64,000 nucleotides of DNA from Sphingobacterium corticibacterium (GCF_004208525.1 NZ_SGIT01000002.1:1302001-1366000); one strand, 5' to 3'. Shown: positions 38,567 to 48,318, counted from the stretch's first letter. Numbers and translations: made by a program. The notes: generated by a model not told the origin, from the letters alone.

Positions 38567-40018
38567 CTACCCTACCGATCCTTCCAAGGAAATCGCCAGT
38601 AACTTTTGTGCTTCTACCGCAAACTCCATCGGCAGTTGATTTAATACCTCTTTGGCGTAGCCGTTAACAATCAAACCAACAGCCTTCTCTGGGTCAATGC
38701 CTCTTTGGTTTAGATAGAAAACCTGATCTTCACCAATCTTCGATGTTGTTGCCTCATGTTCCAACATCGCTGTACGGTTTCTACTTTCTATATAAGGGAA
38801 CGTGTGAGCGCCACAACGATCTCCAATCAACAGCGAGTCACATTGGGTAAAGTTTCTTGCTTTGTCGGCATTTGGACCTATTTTCACCAACCCTCTATAG
38901 CTGTTGTGGCTCAAACCGGCAGAAATACCTTTTGACACAATCTTAGAACGTGTGTTTTTACCAAGATGGACCATTTTTGTTCCGGTATCAGCGATCTGTT
39001 TATTACGTGTCATTGCGACAGAATAAAATTCACCTACAGAATTATCCCCTTTCAGGATAACACCTGGATATTTCCACGTAATGGCAGAACCTGTTTCCAC
39101 TTGTGTCCACGAAATCTTTGCATTGTCTCCTTTGCAAATACCGCGCTTCGTCACAAAATTATAGATACCGCCCTTACCATCCTTATCCCCCGGATACCAG
39201 TTCTGCACCGTCGAATATTTAATTTCCGCATCCCGTTCAGCAATCAGTTCGACCACGGCAGCATGCAGTTGATTTTCATCACGCATTGGAGCGGTACAAC
39301 CTTCCAGGTAGGAAACATACGATCCTTCTTCTGCCACGATCAATGTACGCTCAAACTGTCCGGTGTTCTCCGCATTTATCCGGAAATAAGTAGAAAGTTC
39401 CATCGGACACCTTACGCCTTTCGGAATATAAACAAAGGAACCATCTGAAAATACAGCAGAATTTAAAGCCGCATAGATATTATCGGTTTGTGGCACGACC
39501 GTACCCAGATATTTCTTTACCAAATCTGGATGCTCTTGAACGGCTTCACCAAAAGAACAGAAAATAACGCCCTGCTCTTTCAACTTCTCCCGAAACGTCG
39601 TCTTGACAGAAACAGAATCAAACACCGCATCAACAGCCACCACGCCAGCTAAAACTTTCTGCTCGTCCAACGGGATTCCCAATTTTTCGAACGTCGAAAG
39701 CAACTCTGGATCTACCTCATCCAAACTTTCCAACTGTTTTTTTGGTTTTGGCGCGGCATAATAGGAAATATCCTGAAAATCCACATCCGGACTTTCAAAG
39801 TTTTGCCACGTAGGCATCTTCATCGTCAGAAAATGACGCAATGCTTTCAGCCGCCATTCTAACAACCATTCAGGTTCATTTTTCTTTGCGGAAATGAAAC
39901 GAACAGTATCTTCACTTAGCCCCTTAGCGGCTATTTCCATTTCAATATCCGTCGTGAACCCGTATTTATATTCTTCGAGCTCCAGCTCTTTTAGTAATTC
40001 ATCGTCTTTGGTACTCAT
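38567..40018 (-). CDS. sufB: Fe-S cluster assembly protein SufB
   Basis: A 483-residue SufB. The N-terminal segment holds [16 protein letters not shown], and the core has [38 protein letters not shown] and [25 protein letters not shown], typical of SufB. SufB is the site of nascent cluster assembly. It is first gene of the operon. TATCTTTG on the minus strand at 40067-40074 lies 48 nt upstream. Confidence 0.97.
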   Translation of the reverse strand: MSTKDDELLKELELEEYKYGFTTDIEMEIAAKGLSEDTVRFISAKKNEPEWLLEWRLKALRHFLTMKMPTWQNFESPDVDFQDISYYAAPKPKKQLESLDEVDPELLSTFEKLGIPLDEQKVLAGVVAVDAVFDSVSVKTTFREKLKEQGVIFCSFGEAVQEHPDLVKKYLGTVVPQTDNIYAALNSAVFSDGSFVYIPKGVRCPMELSTYFRINAENTGQFERTLIVAEEGSYVSYLEGCTAPMRDENQLHAAVVELIAERDAEIKYSTVQNWYPGDKDGKGGIYNFVTKRGICKGDNAKISWTQVETGSAITWKYPGVILKGDNSVGEFYSVAMTRNKQIADTGTKMVHLGKNTRSKIVSKGISAGLSHNSYRGLVKIGPNADKARNFTQCDSLLIGDRCGAHTFPYIESRNRTAMLEHEATTSKIGEDQVFYLNQRGIDPEKAVGLIVNGYAKEVLNQLPMEFAVEAQKLLAISLEGSVG

Positions 40019-40348
40019 TTCTCTACCCCTTTTTTAATTCGGCGATTCCTACCTTATTTTGGACTACAAAGATACGATTAAAAGACGACATACCCTAAGC
40101 TAACGACCGCTCTAACCTACTTTTTAGCAAAAAAAATGACAAACATCATTTTTATGCCCTTAAATGCGTATCACCAAAGTATTTTTGACATTACCATGAT
40201 TCGAAATAATATTTAACAATTTCATAAAGCAAATGAAATAAATTTTATCTATAACAAATATGACGCTAGGAACTTTTTTGTTCGCCAAATAATATTCCGT
40301 ACATTTACATTCTATAAAATATAATATTCACGTTAGCCGACTATAGAA
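40019..40348. other. intergenic region between sufB and the Lrp-type regulator
   Basis: AT-rich, without a coding frame. It contains the sufB -7 element (TATCTTTG, minus, 40067-40074). Nothing else in it could be identified. Confidence 0.6.
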
Positions 40349-40819
40349 ATGCCATATCAACCAGATAAGACTGACTTAAAAATCCTGAAGCTTTTACAGG
40401 AAAACGGAAGGATAACTAACTTGCAACTAGCTTCAAACATTGGGCTTTCTCCCGCTCCAACATTGGAGCGCGTCCGCAAATTGGAAAACTCGGGGTTTAT
40501 TAAAAGCTATCATGCGTTTGTAGATGAAGAAAAGCTGGGGCTAGGCATTAAATCATTTATACAAATATCGCTAGACTTTCATACGCATAACGCCATCCCA
40601 GAATTTGTAGAAGCTGTCAAAACCATTCCAGAAGTAACGGAATGTCACCATGTTACGGGTAATTGCGACTTTATGCTAAAGGTATACGTTAAAGACATCA
40701 AAGCATATGAAGCCGTCATTATGGAGAAAATTGCGAAAATACCATTCGTCAAAACCTTTCAGACCATGATGATCATGTCGACGAGCAAAAAAGAGCCTAT
40801 CATCCCTTTAGAATATTAA
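40349..40819 (+). CDS. Lrp/AsnC family transcriptional regulator
   Basis: A 156-residue Lrp/AsnC protein. The N-terminal winged helix (TDLKILKLLQENGRITNLQLASNIGLSPAPTLERV) is followed by an RAM effector domain with IPEVTECHHVTGNCDFMLKV. Such regulators respond to amino acids. It is transcribed away from sufB and stands just before an unrelated gene of unknown function. Confidence 0.93.
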   Translation: MPYQPDKTDLKILKLLQENGRITNLQLASNIGLSPAPTLERVRKLENSGFIKSYHAFVDEEKLGLGIKSFIQISLDFHTHNAIPEFVEAVKTIPEVTECHHVTGNCDFMLKVYVKDIKAYEAVIMEKIAKIPFVKTFQTMMIMSTSKKEPIIPLEY

Positions 40820-40835
40820 ACCAAAAAGGAATTTC

Positions 40836-41912
40836 ATGCAATCAAGTATAACGTATAATGATCTAGCCCTTATTTTAACATGGCCTGATGCCACCATCCG
40901 GGGAGACGAAAAGTGGATGATGTTTTTTAAGAAAATCGGCATTGTAAAAAACTTGAATTTCAAAGTGGGCCATACGGGCATCGTTATTATTAAGCGAGAA
41001 ACCGGTGAGATGCTCTTCTATGATTTCGGGCGCTACATCACGCCTCGGGGATACGGCCGTGCGCGCTCTAAATTTTCAGACCCGCGTTTAGAGATAAAAC
41101 TCAAAGCCAAATTTGAAAACAACAATATTACCAACCTGGAAGAAATTGTAGAACAGTTCGAGGCCTTGAAACCCGCCATGTATGGAGATGGTGTTCTTTA
41201 TTTTTCTGTCGCCCGCCATATTAACTTTGAGCTTGCAAAAGCATATGGAGATGATTGTGTTCATCAGGGAACTTTTCCTTACGGTGCTGTGGCTCGCAAT
41301 AACAACAATTGTTCACGCTTTATTGCCCGCATGCTTATTCGCTCGTCCAAACAGTATACCTGGCGGCATAGTATTAATTTCCCGGAAACGATTAAGGCCA
41401 GCCCCATCAGCAATGTGGTAAATGCTGTTCCAAATCGTATGATTTACTCGTTCTCACCTGAGCAAGGATTAAAGCACTTTAGAATGAACCGTTGGCAATC
41501 CGTCGGCTTTTTGTTAAAGAAGCTGAGAGACAATGTAACACAGAAGAAAGCAAACCTTTTGCCTAACGACCTGATCATCGGCTATATGAAGTTCACTTCC
41601 AAACCTATTACGGTGCCAAGAGATGCCCAATATCTAGGTGGTGTAGGTGATGGTGCCTGGTTCAGTGTACAGCCTGCTCCAGAAGACCAGGTCATTATCA
41701 AGCGGTTCACCACAAAAGGAGAATTGGAATATGTCATTCTCGGTGAAGCAATGGAATCTTTCGATTTATCACAACCTTTTGAAATTACGTATGACAGCCA
41801 TCTCCTCTTCACCCATATAAAACAGCATGGAAGAAAGATACGCATCCACCATCTACAGCGTCTCGCGAATCAGGAATATCAATTTAGCGTGCTAAAAGAA
41901 CGCTTCGCTTAA
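40836..41912 (+). CDS. Unidentified 358-residue cytoplasmic protein
   Basis: No family is recognised with confidence. There is no signal peptide or membrane segment. One His in VGHTGIVII and a later NNNNCSRFIARML segment recall a permuted papain-like (NlpC/LRAT/YiiX) Cys-His pair, with a beta strand between them (LFYDFGRYITP). This is pattern-level evidence only. The gene starts 16 nt after the Lrp gene and its 3' end overlaps the stop of convergent ung by four bases. Confidence 0.7.
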   Translation: MQSSITYNDLALILTWPDATIRGDEKWMMFFKKIGIVKNLNFKVGHTGIVIIKRETGEMLFYDFGRYITPRGYGRARSKFSDPRLEIKLKAKFENNNITNLEEIVEQFEALKPAMYGDGVLYFSVARHINFELAKAYGDDCVHQGTFPYGAVARNNNNCSRFIARMLIRSSKQYTWRHSINFPETIKASPISNVVNAVPNRMIYSFSPEQGLKHFRMNRWQSVGFLLKKLRDNVTQKKANLLPNDLIIGYMKFTSKPITVPRDAQYLGGVGDGAWFSVQPAPEDQVIIKRFTTKGELEYVILGEAMESFDLSQPFEITYDSHLLFTHIKQHGRKIRIHHLQRLANQEYQFSVLKERFA

Positions 41913-42580
41913 ATCTGCCAATCAATAGGCTTTCTGCCTTTAGCTTTTAAATAAGCATTGGCTTGGGAAAAATGCTTACAGCCGAAAAATCCGCGATGTG
42001 CGGACAGGGGTGACGGATGAACAGCTTTTAGTATCAGGTGCTTTTGCGCATCAATCAGCATAGATTTCTTTTGCGCATAACTCCCCCATAATATAAAAAC
42101 TACATTTTCTAGCTTTTGAGACACCAAATGAATAATCTGATCAGTAAACTCTTCCCAGCCTCTTTTTTGATGAGAGGCTGCCTGGTGTGCTCGTACAGTA
42201 AGCGTCGCATTTAACAATAACACACCTTGCTTGGCCCATTTCGTTAAATTACCGGAAGTCGGGTATTGAAACCCCGAAATATCAGACACCAACTCCGTAT
42301 AGATATTCCGCAAGGACGGGGGAAGCGCTATCCCTTCCGGAACGGAGAATGACAATCCATGGGCCTGCCCATCATTGTGGTAAGGGTCTTGTCCTAATAT
42401 GACGACCTTAATATCTTCGAAAGGCGTTAGTCTAAAAGCGTTTAAAACGAGATTTTCGGGCGGAAAGACTAAGCCCTGTTTCCGTTCATCTTGCACAAAA
42501 GCGGAAAGACTACGCATATAGTCTTGTCGAAACAAAGGCTTTAAAATAGGTTCCCAACTGGGGTCATAACGTTCTGCCAT
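41909..42580 (-). CDS. ung: Uracil-DNA glycosylase
   Basis: A 223-residue family 1 UDG that removes uracil from DNA. The water-activating loop GQDPYH is in VVILGQDPYHNDGQAHG, the uracil-binding LLLNATLTV segment follows, and the leucine loop is HPSPLSAHRGFFGCKHFSQAN. Length and motifs are those of E. coli Ung. It converges with the preceding gene, overlapping by four bases. Confidence 0.97.
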   Translation of the reverse strand: MAERYDPSWEPILKPLFRQDYMRSLSAFVQDERKQGLVFPPENLVLNAFRLTPFEDIKVVILGQDPYHNDGQAHGLSFSVPEGIALPPSLRNIYTELVSDISGFQYPTSGNLTKWAKQGVLLLNATLTVRAHQAASHQKRGWEEFTDQIIHLVSQKLENVVFILWGSYAQKKSMLIDAQKHLILKAVHPSPLSAHRGFFGCKHFSQANAYLKAKGRKPIDWQI

Positions 42581-42686
42581 AACACAAACCTAAATAAATT
42601 TTACAATTTTATCACGCAAACAAGTTGGATAAACTCCAAAATAACCGGATATTTGCCTTTAGTTTAAATTACGCAGATAAAAATAT

Positions 42687-43226
42687 ATGTCAAATATAGT
42701 TCGTATAATTCTTAGTAGCTTACTTTTGGTGGGAACGGTAGCACTATTTTGGTTCGGCCATTGGGGATGGGGTATCTTAGGAATTCTTATTACCATTCTA
42801 GCTTGGGTTACGGTATTTTTCAACGAAAATATGCTCATTGCACAGTGGTTTCTTAGAAAAGAGAACATGGCTAAAGCGGAACAGTGGTTGGGAAACATCA
42901 AGAATTATGAAAATCAACTAATCAGTGCGCAACATGGATATTATCACATGCTGTTAGGTATCCTGGAATCACAACGCGCACCTTTACAATCGGAAAAATA
43001 TTTCAAGAAAGCCTTGTCACTGGGCTTACACATGAGTCATAACATTGCCTTGGCAAAATTAAGCCTAGCTGGTGTGGCCATGGCAAAACGCAATAAACGC
43101 GAAGCCGAAAAACTTCTGGCGGAGGCTAAGAAGGCGGACAAAAATAAATTACTTGCCGATCAGATCAAAATGATGAAAAATCAAATGGGATTGATGGATA
43201 AGCAACAATTTAGGTATTCCAGATAA
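42687..43226 (+). CDS. Small membrane protein with TPR-like cytoplasmic domain
   Basis: A 179-residue protein with two N-terminal transmembrane helices (ILSSLLLVGTVALFWFGHW and GILGILITILAWVTVFF) and a helical rest with TPR-like repeats (AKAEQWLGNIKNYENQL, SEKYFKKALSLGLHMSHN, AEKLLAEAKK). Function unknown. Confidence 0.75.
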   Translation: MSNIVRIILSSLLLVGTVALFWFGHWGWGILGILITILAWVTVFFNENMLIAQWFLRKENMAKAEQWLGNIKNYENQLISAQHGYYHMLLGILESQRAPLQSEKYFKKALSLGLHMSHNIALAKLSLAGVAMAKRNKREAEKLLAEAKKADKNKLLADQIKMMKNQMGLMDKQQFRYSR

Positions 43227-43231
43227 GAAAC

Positions 43232-43254
43232 GAGGTTGACTATAAGTCAACCTC
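43232..43254. terminator. hairpin shared by two convergent genes, inside the 3' end of the minus-strand gene
   Basis: GAGGTTGACT pairs perfectly with AGTCAACCTC around a 3-nt loop. It begins 6 nt after the TPR-like gene's stop and overlaps the last codons and stop of the gene at 43240-43704. Confidence 0.7.
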
Positions 43255-43704
43255 TTGTGTTATAAACCGCCCTTCTTCCGTACTGTCTTCAAATACTAAT
43301 ATTACTTTCGACGCTTTCTTTCCTTTCCAATCTCCTACTTGCATCGTTAAAGAGACAGGCATATCCTCTTCCAACAAATAATGTAAATAATTTTGCCTGT
43401 CTGCCAATTGCACCAACACACGCCCCATCTTCATGCGGGTAATCAGGTGTCTATGACCCTCGCTATCCAAAACCTGCGTAGCAAACGTATTCAGTTTAAA
43501 TTCTCGCGGATCCATTTGGTAAGAAATGAGAAACAGCTCAATGGAAAGTGTATCACCATTAGCTATAGTCCTCACTGATTTCACATCTACTTGGATGTCA
43601 TCTTTTATATTTTTTAAGCTGTCTTCGTCCTGTTTCTGCGCAAGAAGATCGCCCGAAAGGAGAATACCTAACGTTAAAAACAAGAAATATAGCCAGTTTC
43701 TCAT
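43240..43704 (-). CDS. Secreted protein of unknown function
   Basis: A 154-residue protein with a signal peptide ending LLAQ. The mature part is beta-rich (SVRTIANGDTLSIELFLISY, FKLNTFATQVLDSEGHRHLI). It starts 4 nt before the end of the DUF4293 gene, so translation is coupled. No family was recognised. Confidence 0.75.
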   Translation of the reverse strand: MRNWLYFLFLTLGILLSGDLLAQKQDEDSLKNIKDDIQVDVKSVRTIANGDTLSIELFLISYQMDPREFKLNTFATQVLDSEGHRHLITRMKMGRVLVQLADRQNYLHYLLEEDMPVSLTMQVGDWKGKKASKVILVFEDSTEEGRFITQEVDL

Positions 43705-44174
43705 CGCAAACGGTCTGCTGATTTTATCAATTTCTCGTCCTTACGGATACCGCCGATAGCCATTCCTAAGAAAATGATGGCCACAGGCAAAAGGAAAAAA
43801 CCTACACCAATATTACCGGCCTGCAGCTTTTGGCTGATAACATCTAAGGTCGTGTGTGCGGCACTCCACATCCATATACCCAACAGTACAATAAGTACAA
43901 TTTCCACTATAATAAAAAGAACCTGTCGCTTTCTGTTTTTATATTGAAAAACAATTAATAAGGGTACGATAGTTACGATTCCGGCATAAATTGCTAAGGC
44001 AATAGAGGCAGACTCCCGTACAGATTCGTTATTATTCGAAGAATATATCCCGGTAACATAAATCTGCTTGCCAAGCCCTACCAAGTCAATAAAGCTCACA
44101 TAAGGAAAAACAAAAAGCCCTAATAAAATAACAGCGGCTGCCAATAGCCATAGTGTTTGAATACGTTGGATCAT
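43701..44174 (-). CDS. DUF4293 family membrane protein
   Basis: A 157-residue protein with four transmembrane helices. The start MIQRIQTLWLLAAAVIL is the hallmark of the Bacteroidota-specific DUF4293 family, whose function is unknown. It overlaps the secreted protein gene by 4 nt. TATCTTTG on the minus strand at 44198-44205 lies 23 nt upstream, preceded by hairpin copy D. Confidence 0.88.
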   Translation of the reverse strand: MIQRIQTLWLLAAAVILLGLFVFPYVSFIDLVGLGKQIYVTGIYSSNNNESVRESASIALAIYAGIVTIVPLLIVFQYKNRKRQVLFIIVEIVLIVLLGIWMWSAAHTTLDVISQKLQAGNIGVGFFLLPVAIIFLGMAIGGIRKDEKLIKSADRLR

Positions 44175-44197
44175 AACTAATTTTTCTTCTTGTTGAA

Positions 44198-44205
44198 CAA
44201 AGATA
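44198..44205 (-). promoter_or_regulatory. -7 element of the DUF4293 gene
   Basis: Minus strand reads TATCTTTG, 23 nt before the ATG at 44174; divergent from the truA promoter. Confidence 0.6.
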
Positions 44206-44213
44206 ACTTTATC

Positions 44214-44240
44214 TTCTTTTTTTGAGGGAAAAAAGTAAAA
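44214..44240. repeat. hairpin element, copy D (between DUF4293 and truA)
   Basis: CTTTTTTT and AAAAAAG arms around GAGGG, with flanks similar to copies A-C. The copy is 40 nt upstream of the DUF4293 start and lies between two divergent promoters. Confidence 0.55.
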
Positions 44241-44250
44241 AGAAAAGAAG

Positions 44251-44258
44251 TAACTTTG
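44251..44258 (+). promoter_or_regulatory. -7 element of truA
   Basis: TAACTTTG (44251-44258) ends only 4 nt before the GTG start at 44263, so the transcript may be leaderless or nearly so. Confidence 0.5.
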
Positions 44259-44262
44259 TATA

Positions 44263-45030
44263 GTGGAAGATACATTACAACGTTTTTTTCTGGAAATAGC
44301 GTATGACGGAACGGCTTATCATGGCTGGCAGATACAGCATAACGCTGTCTCCGTACAACAAAAACTGAATGACGCACTCCATAAGATCTTGCGTTATCCA
44401 ATTGAAACTATAGGTGCTGGCAGAACAGATACGGGTGTACACGCTAGACAATTGTTTATCCATCTAGATATACCGATAGGTAAAATACAAGATGAAAGTC
44501 GTTTTCTGCACGCCCTGAATTCGCTACTTCCTCCTGACATTGCCGCACATCGTATTTTTCCCGTAGACAAAGAAGCACATGCTCGGTTTGACGCAACGGA
44601 AAGAGCTTACGAATATCATATCCATTTTCGGAAAAACCCATTTCTTCGACACAAATCTTGGCAGTTACGAGAGCTTCCAGATCTAGCCATCATGAATAAC
44701 GCCGCGATGTTTCTGATAGGTACGCAAGATTTCGGGTGTTTTTCAAAAAGCCACACACAAGTGTACACAAATATCTGCACGGTAACACAAGCATATTGGC
44801 AAAAAACGGATGATGGGCTCGTATTTCATATTACTGCGAACCGATTTCTTCGGAACATGGTTCGGGCAATCGTGGGAACCTTGCTGGATATCGGATTGAA
44901 GACTAAAGCACCGGAATCCATGCTAGACATCATCGGCAGCAAAGACCGGGCAAAGGCAGGCACTTCGGTACCGGCACATGGTCTGTATTTAACAAAAGTT
45001 GTTTATCCTTATATTGACACAGCATTTTGA
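44263..45030 (+). CDS. truA: tRNA pseudouridine synthase A
   Basis: A 255-residue TruA that isomerises uridines 38-40 in tRNA. The start is GTG 44263 (encoding MEDTLQRFFLEIAYDG); no in-frame ATG precedes the conserved AYDGTAYHGWQIQ. The catalytic Asp is in AGRTDTGVHARQ. Downstream RNA-binding segments NRFLRNMVRAIVGTLLD and PAHGLYLTKVVYP are present. Its TGA overlaps the TTG start of the ABC exporter gene. Confidence 0.95.
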   Translation: MEDTLQRFFLEIAYDGTAYHGWQIQHNAVSVQQKLNDALHKILRYPIETIGAGRTDTGVHARQLFIHLDIPIGKIQDESRFLHALNSLLPPDIAAHRIFPVDKEAHARFDATERAYEYHIHFRKNPFLRHKSWQLRELPDLAIMNNAAMFLIGTQDFGCFSKSHTQVYTNICTVTQAYWQKTDDGLVFHITANRFLRNMVRAIVGTLLDIGLKTKAPESMLDIIGSKDRAKAGTSVPAHGLYLTKVVYPYIDTAF

Positions 45031-46853
45031 GCGAACAAAAAATAACTGGAAAAACTTACGATACGAAACTCCTGCAGCGAATGGCTCGCTACATGGATCC
45101 TTACAAAGGAATATTCTGGGCTTCCGTCATATTAACCATTTTGTTGGCTGCGGTTGCCCCGGCGCTCCCTATGTTAGTGGAGTACACTTTAGATAAATAT
45201 ATTTTGAAAGCCGATGCTTCGGGACTTACCTGGATGCTCATTGCCATGATAGCACTGCTTATCATACAAACGATCATTCGCTATTATCACACTTTGGCAA
45301 CAAACGTATTAGGTCAAAATGTCATTCGTGATATCCGCATACAGGTATTTAACCATATTATCAATCTACGATTGAAATATTTTGATAATACAGCTATCGG
45401 GAAATTGATTACCCGTACCATCTCCGATTTGGAGACTATATCCAATATTTTCTCCCAAGGACTCATCCAAATTATTGGAGATCTACTACAGCTTGTTGTC
45501 ATCTTCGGGGTTATGTTTTATACAGACTGGCAATTGACCCTCATCGTGCTCATTCCTATGCCACTCTTAATATGGGCAACCTATATTTTTAAAGAAGCCA
45601 TGAAATCGGCTTTTGTGGATGTCCGTACCTGGGTATCCAACCTCAATACATTCTTGCAGGAGCATATTAGTGGAATGGCTATTATCCAGTATTTCGCACG
45701 AGAAAAACAGGAAATGGAGAAGTTTAAGACCGCCAATAGCAAACATCGGGATGCACACATTCGGGCAAATTGGTATTTTTCTATCTTTTTTCCTGTTTTG
45801 GAGATTATCTTGGCTATTGCAATCGGTCTTTTGGTATGGTACGGATCGAAACAGATTCTTGCCAATGCAATCTCTCCTGGAGTGGTGGTCGCATTTCTGA
45901 TGTACATCAACATGATTTTCCGACCTATTCGAGAACTGATAGATAAATTTAATACCCTACAAATGGGGATGGTTTCCGCGGAGCGGGTATTTGACGTATT
46001 GGATACGGAAGAATTTACACCGGATAATGGTGTTTTCTCACCGGACAGCATGGAGGGTGAAATCCAGTTTGATAATGTATGGTTTGCTTATAATGAAGAA
46101 ACCATCCACCGGGAGGTGGATAGCTCCATTGCCGACAAAAAACAAATTTTATCCAATGGAAACTGGGTGTTGAAAAATGTCAGCTTCCATATCCGTCCGG
46201 GCGAGACGTTGGCATTAGTCGGAGCCACAGGTGCCGGAAAGTCATCTACTATCAATATCCTCAGCCGTTTTTATGAGATACAGCAAGGCCGTATTTTAAT
46301 AGATGGCAAAGATATACGGCAATACAAACTCGATTCGTTGCGTCACCACATCGCTACTGTTTTACAGGATGTTTTCTTATTCTCCGATACCATTTTCAAC
46401 AACATCACCCTTTATAATCCCAATATTACCGAGGAAGAGGTTATCGAAGCGGCCAAAAGAGTTGGAGCATATGATTTTATCATGCGTTTGCCGGGAGGGT
46501 TTGACTATCAGGTACAAGAACGGGGAGCCACCCTCTCTTCTGGACAGGCACAGCTGATTTCCTTTATCCGGGCATTGGTGCACGACCCCGCTATATTGAT
46601 ACTGGATGAAGCGACATCGTCTATAGATACAGAAACCGAGTTACTTATCCAGACCGCCATCGAAAATATGATGGTCGGTAGAACGGCTATCGTTATTGCA
46701 CATCGCCTATCCACCATTCAAAAAGCAGATAAAATCATCGTATTCGATAAAGGAGAAATCAAGGAAGTTGGCACGCATCGAGAGTTGCTTACGATCGAGG
46801 ATGGCTATTACAAAAAACTGTACGATTTGCAGTTTAATTCTTTAGGTATATAA
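45027..46853 (+). CDS. ABC transporter, exporter type (MsbA-like half-transporter)
   Basis: A 608-residue half-transporter with a TTG start (45027) overlapping the truA stop (TTGA). I choose TTG rather than ATG 45081, because the segment TYDTKLLQRMARYMDPYKG before the first membrane helix is conserved in the family. Six transmembrane helices fill residues ~25-320. The nucleotide-binding domain has Walker A GATGAGKSS, signature LSSGQ (in GATLSSGQAQLIS, a variant of LSGGQ), and Walker B ILILDEATSSID. A short insertion lies before Walker A. Homologues export lipids, drugs or peptides. Confidence 0.93.
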   Translation: MSEQKITGKTYDTKLLQRMARYMDPYKGIFWASVILTILLAAVAPALPMLVEYTLDKYILKADASGLTWMLIAMIALLIIQTIIRYYHTLATNVLGQNVIRDIRIQVFNHIINLRLKYFDNTAIGKLITRTISDLETISNIFSQGLIQIIGDLLQLVVIFGVMFYTDWQLTLIVLIPMPLLIWATYIFKEAMKSAFVDVRTWVSNLNTFLQEHISGMAIIQYFAREKQEMEKFKTANSKHRDAHIRANWYFSIFFPVLEIILAIAIGLLVWYGSKQILANAISPGVVVAFLMYINMIFRPIRELIDKFNTLQMGMVSAERVFDVLDTEEFTPDNGVFSPDSMEGEIQFDNVWFAYNEETIHREVDSSIADKKQILSNGNWVLKNVSFHIRPGETLALVGATGAGKSSTINILSRFYEIQQGRILIDGKDIRQYKLDSLRHHIATVLQDVFLFSDTIFNNITLYNPNITEEEVIEAAKRVGAYDFIMRLPGGFDYQVQERGATLSSGQAQLISFIRALVHDPAILILDEATSSIDTETELLIQTAIENMMVGRTAIVIAHRLSTIQKADKIIVFDKGEIKEVGTHRELLTIEDGYYKKLYDLQFNSLGI

Positions 46854-47444
46854 TCAGAGGATATCCCATTTTATGCCGACTTGATATTGCTGAATCGCAG
46901 TGGTCCAACTACGGTGGACCTCAGTTGACCGTTCAAATCCACGATAGCGAACATAGAATTTACCCAGTTCCAATCCGACCGTATACCCCAGTTGGATTCC
47001 ACTTTTAAAAGCCGGGGCACTGTTGTTCAGACGGTACCTGTCTTCATTGAGAAGCGAGTTGAACTCTACTCCTCCCAACAGCGCAAACCCAGGCGTAACA
47101 TCTAACCTAAACAACACAGGTAGATCAAAAAAATGAAGAGCTTTGTTTCCTTTATCAATACCTTTGGTTTCATGGATGGTTTCTGAATTTGCCCGAATAC
47201 GGGTTAGATTAAACGTCGGCTCTGCTTGAATGGCCATATTCGGACGAAAATGATAGCTTACTGCCATTCCAACTTGAAAACCTAGACGTTTCGATGAACG
47301 AAAAGAAAGTGCATCCGCGCCTGATAAATTTCCACCTAATTTGACACCAACCCCAACTTGTGAGAAACCTTCACTTAAAGAGGCCAAAAATAGCAACGTA
47401 AGAAATAAAAGACGAAATTTCTTGGTTTTATTACTTTTCAGCAT
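46854..47444 (-). CDS. PorT-like outer-membrane beta-barrel protein
   Basis: A 196-residue protein from ATG 47444, with signal peptide ending SEGFSQ. The following GVKLGGNLSG and a regular two-residue alternation fit an eight-stranded small barrel (OMP_b-brl/PorT type). The upstream GTG at 47474 was rejected. TATCTTTG on the minus strand at 47458-47465 is only 13 nt upstream. Function unknown. Confidence 0.85.
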   Translation of the reverse strand: MLKSNKTKKFRLLFLTLLFLASLSEGFSQVGVGVKLGGNLSGADALSFRSSKRLGFQVGMAVSYHFRPNMAIQAEPTFNLTRIRANSETIHETKGIDKGNKALHFFDLPVLFRLDVTPGFALLGGVEFNSLLNEDRYRLNNSAPAFKSGIQLGYTVGLELGKFYVRYRGFERSTEVHRSWTTAIQQYQVGIKWDIL

Positions 47445-47457
47445 GCACAAATGTATA

Positions 47458-47465
47458 CAAAGATA
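47458..47465 (-). promoter_or_regulatory. -7 element of the PorT-like gene
   Basis: Minus strand reads TATCTTTG, 13 nt before the ATG at 47444. Confidence 0.5.
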
Positions 47466-47591
47466 GCACACCACAAACCTGACTATTGTAAAAGTTTGGT
47501 CAACAAATCAGATCTGACTTATTAAACATAAAAGTCAATTATATATTTGCACCACTACATTTTATTATCTTTTTTAACACAACACACACAC

Positions 47592-48308
47592 ATGGAAAGT
47601 TCAAAAATTCGCCCGCTTATAGGTCAAGGAATACGTTTTTTCATCTACGTTGTAGCAGCCTTCCTTCTTGCTGAACTTATACGATTTGACGCCCAAATTG
47701 GTTCGATAGAAACAAAGTTCTCGGAAGATTCCTATACAGAGTACATGCAAAGTATTTTTTTACTTACTTCAAGCATCTTACTTTTTATCATCTATAAACG
47801 ATCCCGACCAAGATCTTATCTCGCCCTTTTACTCTTTGCTTTTACCAGCGTATCCCTGATTCGCGAACAGGATGTTTATTTTGAAAATTTAATTGGTCAA
47901 ACAGCCTGGTTTTTTCCTGTTCTGATCATTCTGATAGCAGCCCTATACCTTGTGGTTCGAAACTGGCAGCGTTTTGTTACACAACTTAACCGTTATCGGT
48001 ATACTTTTTCAGCTGGCCTGCTTACGTCCGGTATCATCACGACCTATGTGTTTTCCCGATTGTTTGGTCGTAGAATATTCTGGCAGACTGTAATGGAAGG
48101 CCATTATTTCAGGGGAGTGAAAAATGCCGCAGAAGAATGCCTGGAACTATACGGTTATTTATTCATTTTAATTGCCACGATTGAATTTTTCATCGCGGAG
48201 CGTAAATTATGGAAGAACAATATAGCTACCCCGCATACATCCGTGAAAAATAACATTATACCATACACAAAAGAGAGCAATAATCATAAAGAGCCGCTAT
48301 CATATTAG
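47592..48308 (+). CDS. Multispanning membrane protein of unknown function
   Basis: A 238-residue protein from ATG 47592 (MESSKIRPLIG), with about six transmembrane helices (RFFIYVVAAFLLAEL, SIFLLTSSILLFII, YLALLLFAFTSVSLI, FFPVLIILIAALYLVV, FSAGLLTSGIITTYVF, YLFILIATIEFFI). The C-terminal tail is polar. No family was recognised. TATATTTG at 47542-47549 could be its -7 element. Its stop lies in the loop of the terminator of the M3 peptidase gene. Confidence 0.75.
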   Translation: MESSKIRPLIGQGIRFFIYVVAAFLLAELIRFDAQIGSIETKFSEDSYTEYMQSIFLLTSSILLFIIYKRSRPRSYLALLLFAFTSVSLIREQDVYFENLIGQTAWFFPVLIILIAALYLVVRNWQRFVTQLNRYRYTFSAGLLTSGIITTYVFSRLFGRRIFWQTVMEGHYFRGVKNAAEECLELYGYLFILIATIEFFIAERKLWKNNIATPHTSVKNNIIPYTKESNNHKEPLSY

Positions 48309-48318
48309 TTAGCGGCTC
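48291..48318 (-). terminator. terminator of the M3 peptidase gene
   Basis: GAGCCGCTA and TAGCGGCTC pair perfectly around a 10-nt loop; on the minus strand a T-rich tract follows. It overlaps the 3' end of the convergent membrane protein gene. Confidence 0.8.
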
